Origin: Methanobacteriota archaeon
GTDB lineage: Archaea > Thermoplasmatota > Poseidoniia > Poseidoniales > Poseidoniaceae
Direction of reading: 5' to 3'
Length of the DNA stretch: 14,208 bases
Assembly: GCA_002728035.1 (NCBI GenBank)
Contig: PBUZ01000084.1
Location: 6,425 to 20,632 of the forward strand
The notes beneath the pieces are model-generated. The model was not told where the DNA came from and did not search any database. It worked only from the letters and a program-made list of their open reading frames with translations. Of this stretch, positions 7,367-14,208 are shown in pieces. The position numbers and the translations under genes are program-made. The first letter of the stretch is position 1; every line of letters begins with the position of its first letter.

Positions 7367-9397
7367 ATGGAGGATACGTTCCTTGGTTTTCGTACCTCTC
7401 TTTCAGAAGGCATACCCGACTCACTCCCGAAACCTCTTCCGCTCGACGATACCGTCGACCACGCTCCAAATCGTCGCCAAATCCTTAACCCCGAGGAGAA
7501 GAAAATGGCATTGCGTAACGCTTTACGCTACTTCGATGCAAAACATCACGCTGAATTGATTCCAGAGTTTTTGGATGAATTGAATTCATTCGGCCGCATC
7601 ATCATGAGGCGTTTTCGGCCGACTGAATATGAAATGAAGGCACATCCACTGTCTGCTTACCCCGCGAAAACCCCTCAAGCCGCAGCCATCATGTTGATGA
7701 TTCAGAACAACCTTGATCCAGCCGTAGCACAATTTCCACACGAATTGATCACCTATGGTGGAAACGGTTCTGTTTTCCAGAATTGGGCCCAATACCGTTT
7801 AGCGATGAAGTACCTCTCGGAGATGACAAATGAACAAACGTTGGTGATGTATTCCGGCCATCCCCTTGGGTTGTTTCCGTCTTCATCGCATGCCCCGCGT
7901 GTGGTCATCACCAACGGAATGGTCATACCCAATTACTCAAGCCAAGAAGCCTATGAAAAAATGAATGCACTTGGCGTCACACAGTACGGGCAAATGACTG
8001 CAGGTTCGTACATGTACATTGGCCCCCAAGGCATCGTCCACGGGACCACCATCACGCTCCTCAACGCCGCACGCCTTCATCTTGGACTGAATGATGAGGC
8101 CACACTTGCAGGCGTGACCTTCATCACCAGTGGACTTGGAGGAATGTCGGGCGCACAAGCGAAAGCAGCCACCATCGCGGGTGCATCCTGCATCATTGCT
8201 GAAACGAATAAACACGCTGCAGTCAAGCGACATCAGCAAGGATGGCTGACCTGTGTGACCGAAGATATCGATGAAGCGATTGACCTTATGGTGTCAAACG
8301 CAAAGGAAGGGGCTGCGATTTCGATAGGTTTGGTTGGAAACATCGTTGAATTGTGGGAACGGTGTGTCGAGCGTAACATCAAGGTCGACCTCGGCAGCGA
8401 TCAAACCAGCCTGCACAACCCCTACCAAGGTGGATATTTTCCAGCAGACCGGACCTATGAAGAGAGCGCTGCCATGCTGTCAAGTTCACCAGACCAATTC
8501 AAAGCAGAGGTCCAGGCGACCCTCCGCCGTCATGCGAACGCTGTCAACATCATGGCTGAACGCGGCATGTACTTTTGGGATTATGGAAACGCTTTCCTTC
8601 TTGAGGCTTCAAGAGTTGGGGCTGACGTCGTCAATGAAGACGGCTCCTTTCGATACCCATCCTATGTTGAGGACATCATGGGTCCCTTGTGCTTTGACTA
8701 TGGCTTTGGGCCGTACCGGTGGGTGTGCACCAGCGGCGACCCTGAAGACCTCGAAAAGACGGATGCAATCGCTGCCGGTGTGTTGAGGGCCATGCTAGAG
8801 GAAGCCTCGCCTGATGTACGACAACAGATCAACGATAACCTGCGTTGGATTGAGCAGGCTGGTAAGAACAACATGGTTGTTGGAAGCCAAGCGCGCATCT
8901 TGTATGCGGACGATGTCGGTAGGCGAGCGATTGCATTGGCAATGAATGAAGCCATTGGTCGCGGTGAAATTGGACCCGTTGTCCTTGGTCGTGATCACCA
9001 CGATGTGTCAGGAACAGACAGCCCTTACAGAGAGACATCAAACATTCGAGATGGTTCAATGTTCACTGCGGACATGGCAGTGCAAAATGCACTTGGAGAT
9101 GCCTTTCGAGGTGCTACATGGGTGAGTTTGCACAACGGCGGAGGCGTTGGCTGGGGTGAGGTGATCAACGGAGGTTTTGGTCTTCTCTTGGACGGTAGCA
9201 AAGATGCTGAACAGCGTCTCCAAAACATGCTCCATTGGGATGTGAACAACGGCGTAGCTCGACGAGCATGGGCCCGAAATTCTGGGGCTCAAGCCGCGAT
9301 TCTAAGGGCAATGGAACGGGAACCTAATCTAACAGTCACCATGGCGCAACATGTTGATGATGACCTTCTCAACGCACTTACGGAGGACCAGTTATGA
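7367..9397 (+). CDS. hutU: Urocanate hydratase (urocanase), long type
   Basis: Urocanase uses tightly bound NAD+ as an electrophile to hydrate urocanate to imidazolonepropionate, step 2 of histidine breakdown in the cytoplasm. The protein is 676 aa, the long form known from animals and some bacteria, versus about 555 aa for the Pseudomonas type. Diagnostic segments: ALRNALRYF at residues about 48-56, NNLDPAVAQFPHELITYGGN, MYSGHPLGLFPSS, TSGLGGMSGAQAKA (NAD-binding), VDLGSDQTSLHNP, FWDYGNAFLLEA, RWVCTSGDPEDL with C454 as the probable active-site-region cysteine, RDHHDVSGTDSPYRETSNI, and HNGGGVGWGEVINGGFG. ATG 7367 is kept as start because the N-terminal part before residue 48 resembles that of long urocanases. 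No Shine-Dalgarno is seen, so the message may be leaderless. Its stop overlaps the hutH start (ATGA). Confidence 0.97.
   Translation: MEDTFLGFRTSLSEGIPDSLPKPLPLDDTVDHAPNRRQILNPEEKKMALRNALRYFDAKHHAELIPEFLDELNSFGRIIMRRFRPTEYEMKAHPLSAYPAKTPQAAAIMLMIQNNLDPAVAQFPHELITYGGNGSVFQNWAQYRLAMKYLSEMTNEQTLVMYSGHPLGLFPSSSHAPRVVITNGMVIPNYSSQEAYEKMNALGVTQYGQMTAGSYMYIGPQGIVHGTTITLLNAARLHLGLNDEATLAGVTFITSGLGGMSGAQAKAATIAGASCIIAETNKHAAVKRHQQGWLTCVTEDIDEAIDLMVSNAKEGAAISIGLVGNIVELWERCVERNIKVDLGSDQTSLHNPYQGGYFPADRTYEESAAMLSSSPDQFKAEVQATLRRHANAVNIMAERGMYFWDYGNAFLLEASRVGADVVNEDGSFRYPSYVEDIMGPLCFDYGFGPYRWVCTSGDPEDLEKTDAIAAGVLRAMLEEASPDVRQQINDNLRWIEQAGKNNMVVGSQARILYADDVGRRAIALAMNEAIGRGEIGPVVLGRDHHDVSGTDSPYRETSNIRDGSMFTADMAVQNALGDAFRGATWVSLHNGGGVGWGEVINGGFGLLLDGSKDAEQRLQNMLHWDVNNGVARRAWARNSGAQAAILRAMEREPNLTVTMAQHVDDDLLNALTEDQL
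9382..9386 (+). promoter_or_regulatory. Shine-Dalgarno site for hutH
   Basis: GGAGG in the 3' end of hutU, 7 nt before ATG 9394. It supports translation of hutH from the same message. Confidence 0.65.
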
Positions 9398-10944
9398 CAC
9401 AGACCACCGTCTATGTTGACGGAAACACGCTTTCACCACAAGAGGTCGCGATGGTCGCAGACCAACGAGCTAAGGTCGCAGTATCCGATGATGCGTGGCC
9501 ACGCATCCATGCAGCAAGGTCTGTCGTTGACCGTATTGTTTCGACTGGAGAGACCGTTTACGGCATCAATACGGGATTTGGCGCCTTGGTCCATGAACGC
9601 ATATCTTCAGAGGATATCGCACAACTTCAACTGAATTTGATTCGCTCACATGCAACGGCTCTGGGTGATCCTATGGATGCAGAATCCGTGCGCGCAATGA
9701 TGCTTATTCGATTAAATTCTCTTTGCAAAGGACATTCAGGCATTCATCCAGACTGCATCAATCAACTCGTTGATTTCCTCAATCACGGCATCCACCCTCA
9801 TGTCCCCAGAATCGGTAGTTTGGGCGCGAGCGGGGATCTCGCTCCACTCTCTCATTTGGCCCTCGCCATGATCGGTGAGGGGAAGGTCTTGAAGGAGGAT
9901 GCGTTCGTTGATACGAAGGATGTACTCCTTGAAACTGGACTCGTCCCAGTCACCTTGTCAGCCAAAGACGGCCTCTCACTGATCAACGGCACGAGTCAAA
10001 TGACCGCGTTCGCCACATTGGCTCACCAACAACTGCAGCAATTGTTGATCCTGGCAGACCTCGTTCTCAGTGCATCCATTGACGCACGGCAATGCAGCCT
10101 GACGCCGATGAGGGATGACATTCACGCCGCACGACCACATCCTGGGCAACGTTTGGTCGCCCAACGTTTGCGTGAGATTTTACAAAACTCACCGATTTTG
10201 AATGATCATGCAAATTGCGAACGGGTACAAGATCCGTATTCCTTCCGCTGTTCACCTCAAGTCCATGGTGCCGTGTATGAATCGTTTCAACGCCTCGGTG
10301 AGATGTTGCATGTGGAAATGAACAGTGCCACCGACAATCCACTCATTTTCCCTGACCCCAGTCAACCCGGTCCGCACGAAGTGGTCTCGCAAGGTAACTT
10401 CCATGGTGAAATCGTTGCACTTACTTGCGATGCAATGAGTCTTGCTCTGTTTGAATTGGGGTCAATCTCAGAGCGGCGTATTGACCAAATGCTTGATCCC
10501 GCACGCAGCGACTTACCAGCGTTTCTAGCGAAGGATTCTGGTTTGGAATCGGGGTACATGATTGTGCAATATGTGGCAGGTGCTGCACTTGCTGAGTTGC
10601 ATGGCCAAGCAACGCCTCGGAGTGCATTTTCAACATCTACTTCGGCAGGCCAAGAAGACCACGTCAGCATGGGTGCAACAGCAGCGTGGAACCTCCTTCT
10701 TGGCGTAAAGCGATTGGCTGAAGTGATTGCGTGCGAAGCATTGGTTGCCTTTGAGGCGCTGGAACACAACACGCTCGGCTCCTCCCCACATGTAGAGGGG
10801 CTTCGTATGTTGGTCCGTACCGTATCGCGACCCTTTGATGAGGATCGTTCGACATCTGCAGAACTCGTTGAACTCGCACATCAATTCAGATGCGGCGGAT
10901 GGTTGGCTCGTCTCGAAGCGGAGTACGGCCGATTACCTCGTTGA
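9394..10944 (+). CDS. hutH: Histidine ammonia-lyase (histidase)
   Basis: HutH removes ammonia from L-histidine to give urocanate, the first step of the histidine utilisation pathway, and hands its product to HutU. The 516-aa protein has the aromatic amino-acid lyase fold. The motif GSLGASGDLAPLSHLA contains Ala145-Ser146-Gly147, which cyclise to the MIO electrophile. Other landmarks are YGINTGFG near the N-terminus (catalytic Tyr loop), NGTSQM, the ATDNPLIF segment that binds substrate carboxylate, QGNFHGE, and the C-terminal SAGQEDHVSMG. These favour histidase over phenylalanine/tyrosine lyases, as does linkage to hutU. Translation is coupled to hutU by an ATGA overlap. The gene converges on the DUF835 gene with a 12-nt overlap of their ends. 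Confidence 0.97.
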   Translation: MTQTTVYVDGNTLSPQEVAMVADQRAKVAVSDDAWPRIHAARSVVDRIVSTGETVYGINTGFGALVHERISSEDIAQLQLNLIRSHATALGDPMDAESVRAMMLIRLNSLCKGHSGIHPDCINQLVDFLNHGIHPHVPRIGSLGASGDLAPLSHLALAMIGEGKVLKEDAFVDTKDVLLETGLVPVTLSAKDGLSLINGTSQMTAFATLAHQQLQQLLILADLVLSASIDARQCSLTPMRDDIHAARPHPGQRLVAQRLREILQNSPILNDHANCERVQDPYSFRCSPQVHGAVYESFQRLGEMLHVEMNSATDNPLIFPDPSQPGPHEVVSQGNFHGEIVALTCDAMSLALFELGSISERRIDQMLDPARSDLPAFLAKDSGLESGYMIVQYVAGAALAELHGQATPRSAFSTSTSAGQEDHVSMGATAAWNLLLGVKRLAEVIACEALVAFEALEHNTLGSSPHVEGLRMLVRTVSRPFDEDRSTSAELVELAHQFRCGGWLARLEAEYGRLPR

Positions 10945-11799
10945 AAGAAGATTCACCAACTCTTGTTCAACTTCGTTGATGTTGGAGAGGGCCATCAAGC
11001 GATAGTGGAACACTTCACGCTCCGTGACCGAGAGCATCTGCTTATTCGCCTCCAACAATCTCATCAAATCAATCGCTTTTGAAACATCGTGTTCCACAGA
11101 GGAATACAGGTTGTGGGCATCATCCATGTTCCTCATTGCAAGAGCGGGTTCCAACATGGCAAGGTCGAATCCCATTCGCCTCCACTGCAACATTCGACGT
11201 GACAGGATGGTCGTTGTAAATCCAGCAAGGGGTAAAGGGACCAGATGAGTGAGTTGTTTTTCTTCTTCCAAGGAATTGACGTTCGAATGTTGAGGCACTT
11301 CTCGAGCATCTGCGCTTTCAAGAACGATGTCTTCAGAGAATGAAACTATCGAATCAGAGAGGTGGTGTGAGGGGGCAATCGACCTTATTCTCGTCCAAAA
11401 CTGTGCCCTGAACGAAAGCGGGTCGACAGGGAGAAGGATAGTGAAGTCATTTGCACGCGAACGGCCATCCAAGGTCTGCAAATAACGCAAGACGCCCTGC
11501 TCGCCTTCCTTGGAGACGAGCCAGTCCAGTCCCTCGATCACAACGACGTCGTTTGAAGCAGGTGCATACGCCTCAAGATGATTGAGCAGTGATGTGGTGT
11601 TTGGCGGGACAGATTGTCCAGTTTCTTGTTCAGATATCCACCACATACTGGCTTGATTGGATTCCACGTAGCGGAGCAATTGCCGCATGGGCAAGCGACT
11701 GTAGCAGTGGAGGTGCCCTGAGGATAAGTCCTCAAGTCTGTCCAAGTGGGCGTAGAGCTGAGGAGATTGTGCGATTTCAACGCTGTAAAGACCAGACAT
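10933..11799 (-). CDS. DUF835 domain protein
   Basis: A soluble 288-aa protein with no membrane helix or signal. The N-terminal half (about residues 5-155) matches the DUF835 pattern, a RecA/KaiC-like remnant common in Thermoplasmatota and Thermococci: CYSRLPMRQLLRYVE early, then WWISEQETG, VVVIEGLDWLVSKEG (Walker-B-like hydrophobic strand), and ILLPVDPLSF. It lacks a P-loop, so ATP hydrolysis is unlikely. After an acidic linker, the C-terminal part (about 205-288) is helical, with RRMLQWRRMGFDLAMLEPAL followed by a helix of the VEHDVSKAIDLMRLLEANK type; I recall similar W-x3-G-x-D helical modules in marine Thermoplasmatota proteins. GGAGGGGAGGGC just before the ATG is a strong Shine-Dalgarno. 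It is divergent from the EF-hand gene. Signalling or scaffolding is a guess only. Confidence 0.82.
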   Translation of the reverse strand: MSGLYSVEIAQSPQLYAHLDRLEDLSSGHLHCYSRLPMRQLLRYVESNQASMWWISEQETGQSVPPNTTSLLNHLEAYAPASNDVVVIEGLDWLVSKEGEQGVLRYLQTLDGRSRANDFTILLPVDPLSFRAQFWTRIRSIAPSHHLSDSIVSFSEDIVLESADAREVPQHSNVNSLEEEKQLTHLVPLPLAGFTTTILSRRMLQWRRMGFDLAMLEPALAMRNMDDAHNLYSSVEHDVSKAIDLMRLLEANKQMLSVTEREVFHYRLMALSNINEVEQELVNLLSTR

Positions 11800-11911
11800 C
11801 GCCCTCCCCTCCTCTTCAATGGAGTTGCTGGAGTCCTAAGGAATTAATCCTCTTCTTTCCAACTTTCCATCAAGCATTATATTGCCCCACTTCTTCCAAA
11901 GACTAGGTGGA
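11800..11911. promoter_or_regulatory. Divergent promoter region between DUF835 and EF-hand genes
   Basis: On the + strand ATTATATT (11876-11883) is a good archaeal TATA box, about 30 nt before the ATG pair at 11912/11915. An imperfect palindrome AGGAATTAATCCT spans 11839-11851; its TTAAT core could be the TATA element of the DUF835 gene. GGAGGGGAGGGC on the - strand (11812-11801) is the DUF835 Shine-Dalgarno. Confidence 0.55.
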
Positions 11912-13693
11912 ATGATGGCAGAGGAAGAAAAAGAGAAAGTCGCCATGGCAGAATGTGGCGCTTGTCGTGCAATTATTCCTATTGATTCAAAGGAATGTCC
12001 GGAGTGCAATACAAAATTCACTGGCCTTTCGGATGAAGCGCTTGGCGAGTGTGGTGCTTGTAACGCGCTGGTTCCTCTTGATTCAACCCGCTGTCCCGAA
12101 TGTGGCGTCGTGTTCGTCGCCGATGATGTTGTTGATATCCTGCGAACATGGATTGCCGATACAGGCCTCAACATTCGCAAGTTGTTTGACAAGTTTGACG
12201 AAAACGACGACGGAACCATCGACTCCAATGAACTTCGCGCTGGCCTACTCAGCCTGAATCTCGCTGATCTGCCGCCCTCTCAGGTTGACCGGTTGGTCAA
12301 TGAAATCGATGCAGATGGAAACGGCGTCATTGACTTGGATGAATTTGAGACCATTCTCACTGGAGAAGAACCTTCAGCCAGTGACGAGGATGTTGCGCAA
12401 GCTACCCAAGAAGAGGCATCCGACGAAAGCGAGGCAGAGGAGTCCGAGGATGACGTCGAGGAAGATGCAGGCGACGAATCCGATGAAGGAGAAGAAGTGG
12501 ATCCCGAACCGGAAGATGCGGCTGAACAGGATACCGAAGGAGAAGAAGTCGATGACCCGTCGGATGAGGACGAAGACGATGCCACTGATGACGAAGGCGA
12601 GGGTGAAGAAACTGCTCACGTCGACGACATTGAAAACGAAGAATTCGACCTTGAAGAGGAGGAAGAGCCGGCGGTCCATCCGCTCGCAGCACTCGCAGAA
12701 ACCATGGATGAAAACGACATTTCAGCACAACGAATGTTCAACGACCTCGATGCCGATGGCAACGGTATGATTTCCTTGTCGGAACTCAAATCAACCTTGC
12801 TCGAATCTCATGGAGAGAACTTCAGTGAAGAGGATATCGAGGCAATGATGGAGGGAATTGACACGGATGGCGACGGGATGATCGACGTCACGGAATTCAT
12901 TGGTTCGCTGGAATCATTGGACGACCACGAAGAAGCGCTTGCAGCCCATAAGCAAGAGCGCGAATTCCCCACTCCTATGCAAAAGCGTATGATGTCAAAA
13001 ATGTGGGTCGACAATCTTTGGCCAATCATCCACGTTGGATTTGGTATTCTCATCGCACTCGTTCTCGTCAACGCCTTGATCGGTCCTGTTGATGGTTCGG
13101 GAGGTTCCATAGAATATGTCCCAATTGAAAACAATCCGTTCATCGTTCAAGATTTGAATCCAGGAGATGTTTACCCATGTGATGAACGCTATCAAGACGG
13201 TGGCTGTGCCAATTCCTTGACCCCGTTCGCGGGCGAAAATGGAGCATCTTCAATGCCGAAGGGCTTCTACTTGGATGGCGTCATTTTGCTTCTTATCTCG
13301 GTTGTTGGGCTATGCGGTTCTCTTTTCATCCATCTCATCAAGGTCCCCGCCTGGCGCGCACGGGTGAAGGCCATGAGGGAATTTGACGAGGACAAGTCAG
13401 ACGCATCAGAACTCGCCGAAGAGGAACACGAGAGCGAAGATTCAGAAGACGATGACTCCGAAGATGAAGAGGTCGAAGAGGACGCCGATGAAGATGTCGC
13501 CGAAGAGGAAGATGAGGGTGAAGAGGACGATGATTCCATTGACATCGGCTCTCACATCGGCCTTCTGTTCGACGATGAGGAAGTCTTTGGAACCATTTTG
13601 GAATTCGACGATGACGAAGGCACCGTTACAATTGAAGAGGACGGAACGGGTGACTTGGTCACTGGATATCAGGAAGACATGTTCCTTGAGTGA
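11912..13693 (+). CDS. Membrane protein with two zinc ribbons, four EF-hands and acidic linkers
   Basis: Not a named family that I recognise; domains are clear. From ATG 11912 it has 593 aa. Two zinc ribbons lie at the N-terminus: C15/C18/C29/C32 and C47/C50/C61/C64, each followed by the same IP/VP-hydrophobic pattern, as if duplicated. Four canonical EF-hand loops follow: DENDDGTIDSNE (96-107), DADGNGVIDLDE (133-144), DADGNGMISLSE (280-291) and DTDGDGMIDVTE (317-328), all with Asp/Asn at ligand positions and Glu at position 12. A Glu/Asp-rich linker of about 120 residues separates the two EF pairs. Membrane helices are at about 370-391 and 456-477, with a roughly 65-residue loop between them that contains a Cys pair. 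A second acidic stretch precedes a small beta-rich (SH3/KOW-like) tail. EF-hands and zinc ribbons are predicted cytosolic. An upstream TTG at 11882 is an alternative start but overlaps the TATA box. Ca2+ sensing is inferred. Confidence 0.85.
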   Translation: MMAEEEKEKVAMAECGACRAIIPIDSKECPECNTKFTGLSDEALGECGACNALVPLDSTRCPECGVVFVADDVVDILRTWIADTGLNIRKLFDKFDENDDGTIDSNELRAGLLSLNLADLPPSQVDRLVNEIDADGNGVIDLDEFETILTGEEPSASDEDVAQATQEEASDESEAEESEDDVEEDAGDESDEGEEVDPEPEDAAEQDTEGEEVDDPSDEDEDDATDDEGEGEETAHVDDIENEEFDLEEEEEPAVHPLAALAETMDENDISAQRMFNDLDADGNGMISLSELKSTLLESHGENFSEEDIEAMMEGIDTDGDGMIDVTEFIGSLESLDDHEEALAAHKQEREFPTPMQKRMMSKMWVDNLWPIIHVGFGILIALVLVNALIGPVDGSGGSIEYVPIENNPFIVQDLNPGDVYPCDERYQDGGCANSLTPFAGENGASSMPKGFYLDGVILLLISVVGLCGSLFIHLIKVPAWRARVKAMREFDEDKSDASELAEEEHESEDSEDDDSEDEEVEEDADEDVAEEEDEGEEDDDSIDIGSHIGLLFDDEEVFGTILEFDDDEGTVTIEEDGTGDLVTGYQEDMFLE

Positions 13694-13696
13694 GCC

Positions 13697-14068
13697 ATGA
13701 CCGATACGAATCCTCTCGATTCCTTTCGTGGCCTTGCCGCATGCCCTGTATGCGGTTGTCTTGAGCGAAAAGGCATGTATCGTTGCCCAGAATGTGGTAC
13801 CTTTCACGCAGGCTCGATCATGGAAGAACGCGAAGCGCCTCCGGTTCAAATGCAGGTTGAGGTTGATGAAAAGACGATTGACCCGAGCGTGTATTCGCTT
13901 GGACCGAATGCAACCATTCCCGAAGAATCCTTTGACGAGTCAGACGACGTCCGTTCATGGGATGGCGGTTCGACCGATTTTTCATTTGATGAGGATGAAG
14001 AGTTTGAGATGCCGAGCGAACCGTCCAAGGCCTTACCCGTCGAGGTACTTTCAAATGAAGATGAGTGA
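13697..14068 (+). CDS. Small zinc-ribbon protein with acidic tail
   Basis: A 123-aa protein of unknown function. The N-terminus carries one zinc ribbon: C16/C19 in CPVCGC and C30/C33 in YRCPECGTFH. The rest is low-complexity and acidic (for example FSFDEDEEFEMP) with no membrane helix, likely disordered. The ribbon resembles those of the preceding EF-hand protein, and the ATG starts 3 nt after that gene's stop, so the two are very probably co-transcribed and may act together. Possible roles are an adaptor or metal-bound scaffold; nothing in the sequence decides this. Confidence 0.8.
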   Translation: MTDTNPLDSFRGLAACPVCGCLERKGMYRCPECGTFHAGSIMEEREAPPVQMQVEVDEKTIDPSVYSLGPNATIPEESFDESDDVRSWDGGSTDFSFDEDEEFEMPSEPSKALPVEVLSNEDE

Positions 14069-14083
14069 ATTAATTTTGGATAG

Positions 14084-14098
14084 TTGATTATATTTTTT
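14084..14098 (+). terminator. Oligo-T terminator after the zinc-ribbon gene
   Basis: An AT-rich stretch ending in six T residues (14093-14098) begins 16 nt after the last stop codon on the + strand. It fits archaeal oligo-T termination and shows no strong hairpin. Confidence 0.5.
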
Positions 14099-14109
14099 GC
14101 CATCTGAAT

Positions 14110-14116
14110 AAAAAAA
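14110..14116 (-). terminator. Oligo-T terminator for tRNA-Val
   Basis: Seven A residues here read as seven T residues on the - strand, 17 nt past the tRNA 3' end, the expected arrangement for archaeal tRNA transcription stop. Confidence 0.55.
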
Positions 14117-14132
14117 GAATTATTTTCAATAG

Positions 14133-14206
14133 TGGGCTCGGAGAGAATCGAACTCTCGATCTTTGCCATGTCAAGGCAACGTCATAAACCCCTAGACCAC
14201 GAGCCC
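14133..14206 (-). tRNA. tRNA-Val (anticodon GAC)
   Basis: Read on the - strand, a full 74-nt cloverleaf forms. The acceptor stem GGGCTCG pairs with CGAGCCC, discriminator A. The D arm starts GTC and closes with GAC. The anticodon stem TTGCC/GGCAA encloses the loop TTGACAT, giving anticodon GAC (valine, GUC/GUU codons). The T arm GAGAG-TTCGATT-CTCTC is perfect. There is no intron, and CCA is not encoded (CT follows the discriminator), so CCA must be added by the nucleotidyltransferase. Confidence 0.96.
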
Positions 14207-14208
14207 TA

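Noticed and set aside
12280..12585. Ser-rich 101-aa open frame on the - strand
   Set aside because: It is simply the reverse complement of the Glu/Asp-rich linker (GAN codons read as TCN serine).
13267..13545. Second Ser-rich open frame on the - strand
   Set aside because: Same artefact, opposite the C-terminal acidic stretch of the EF-hand protein.
14133..14206. tRNA intron or + strand tRNA
   Set aside because: The cloverleaf is complete at 74 nt without insertion, and only the - strand places the TTCGATT T-loop on the 3' side.
1..14208. CRISPR array, insertion sequence or integration site
   Set aside because: No regularly spaced repeats, transposase or terminal inverted repeats were seen; the tRNA is intact and no duplicated tRNA 3' end was found within the window.

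Overview
The window looks like a piece of genome from an uncultured marine euryarchaeon, most plausibly Marine Group II (Poseidoniales, Thermoplasmatota). This placement is inference. It rests on archaeal information-processing genes (MBF1 with an N-terminal zinc ribbon, archaeal-type Tsr3), a DUF835 protein, TATA-like promoters with short leaders, a tRNA without encoded CCA, oligo-T ends, and membrane proteins rich in acidic residues and EF-hands. The window is almost fully coding; no gene-free stretch exceeds about 100 bases.

Region 1 (1-5345, + strand) is a tightly packed run of five genes: mbf1 (5' end cut off by the window edge), tsr3, fdhD, a YdeP-type molybdopterin oxidoreductase annotated in the formate dehydrogenase alpha family, and an MFS permease. 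Stops and starts overlap or lie close together, and strong GAGGAGG or GAGGAG Shine-Dalgarno sites precede the fdhD, oxidoreductase and MFS starts. A transcription/translation pair (mbf1-tsr3) is thus joined to a redox cassette in which FdhD would sulfurate the Mo cofactor of the next gene product.

Region 2 (5333-10944) concerns peptide and amino-acid use. A membrane-anchored S15 (X-Pro dipeptidyl-peptidase/CocE-type) hydrolase on the - strand is divergent from hutU-hutH (urocanate hydratase, histidine ammonia-lyase) on the + strand. The 96-bp divergent promoter region holds a perfect 6+3+6 inverted repeat that could be an operator. HutH then HutU turn histidine into imidazolonepropionate; hutI and later steps are not in the window.

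Region 3 (10933-14068) holds a DUF835 protein on the - strand, divergent from two + strand genes. The first encodes a 593-aa protein with two zinc ribbons, four canonical EF-hands, very acidic linkers, two membrane helices and a small C-terminal beta-rich domain. The second encodes a small zinc-ribbon/acidic protein. This pair is the least described part of the window and the best candidate for a new (possibly Ca2+-responsive) membrane system.

Region 4 (14069-14208) is an AT-rich convergent end with oligo-T tracts on both strands and tRNA-Val(GAC) on the - strand. Both convergent protein-gene pairs (5333-5345 and 10933-10944) overlap at their stop codons.
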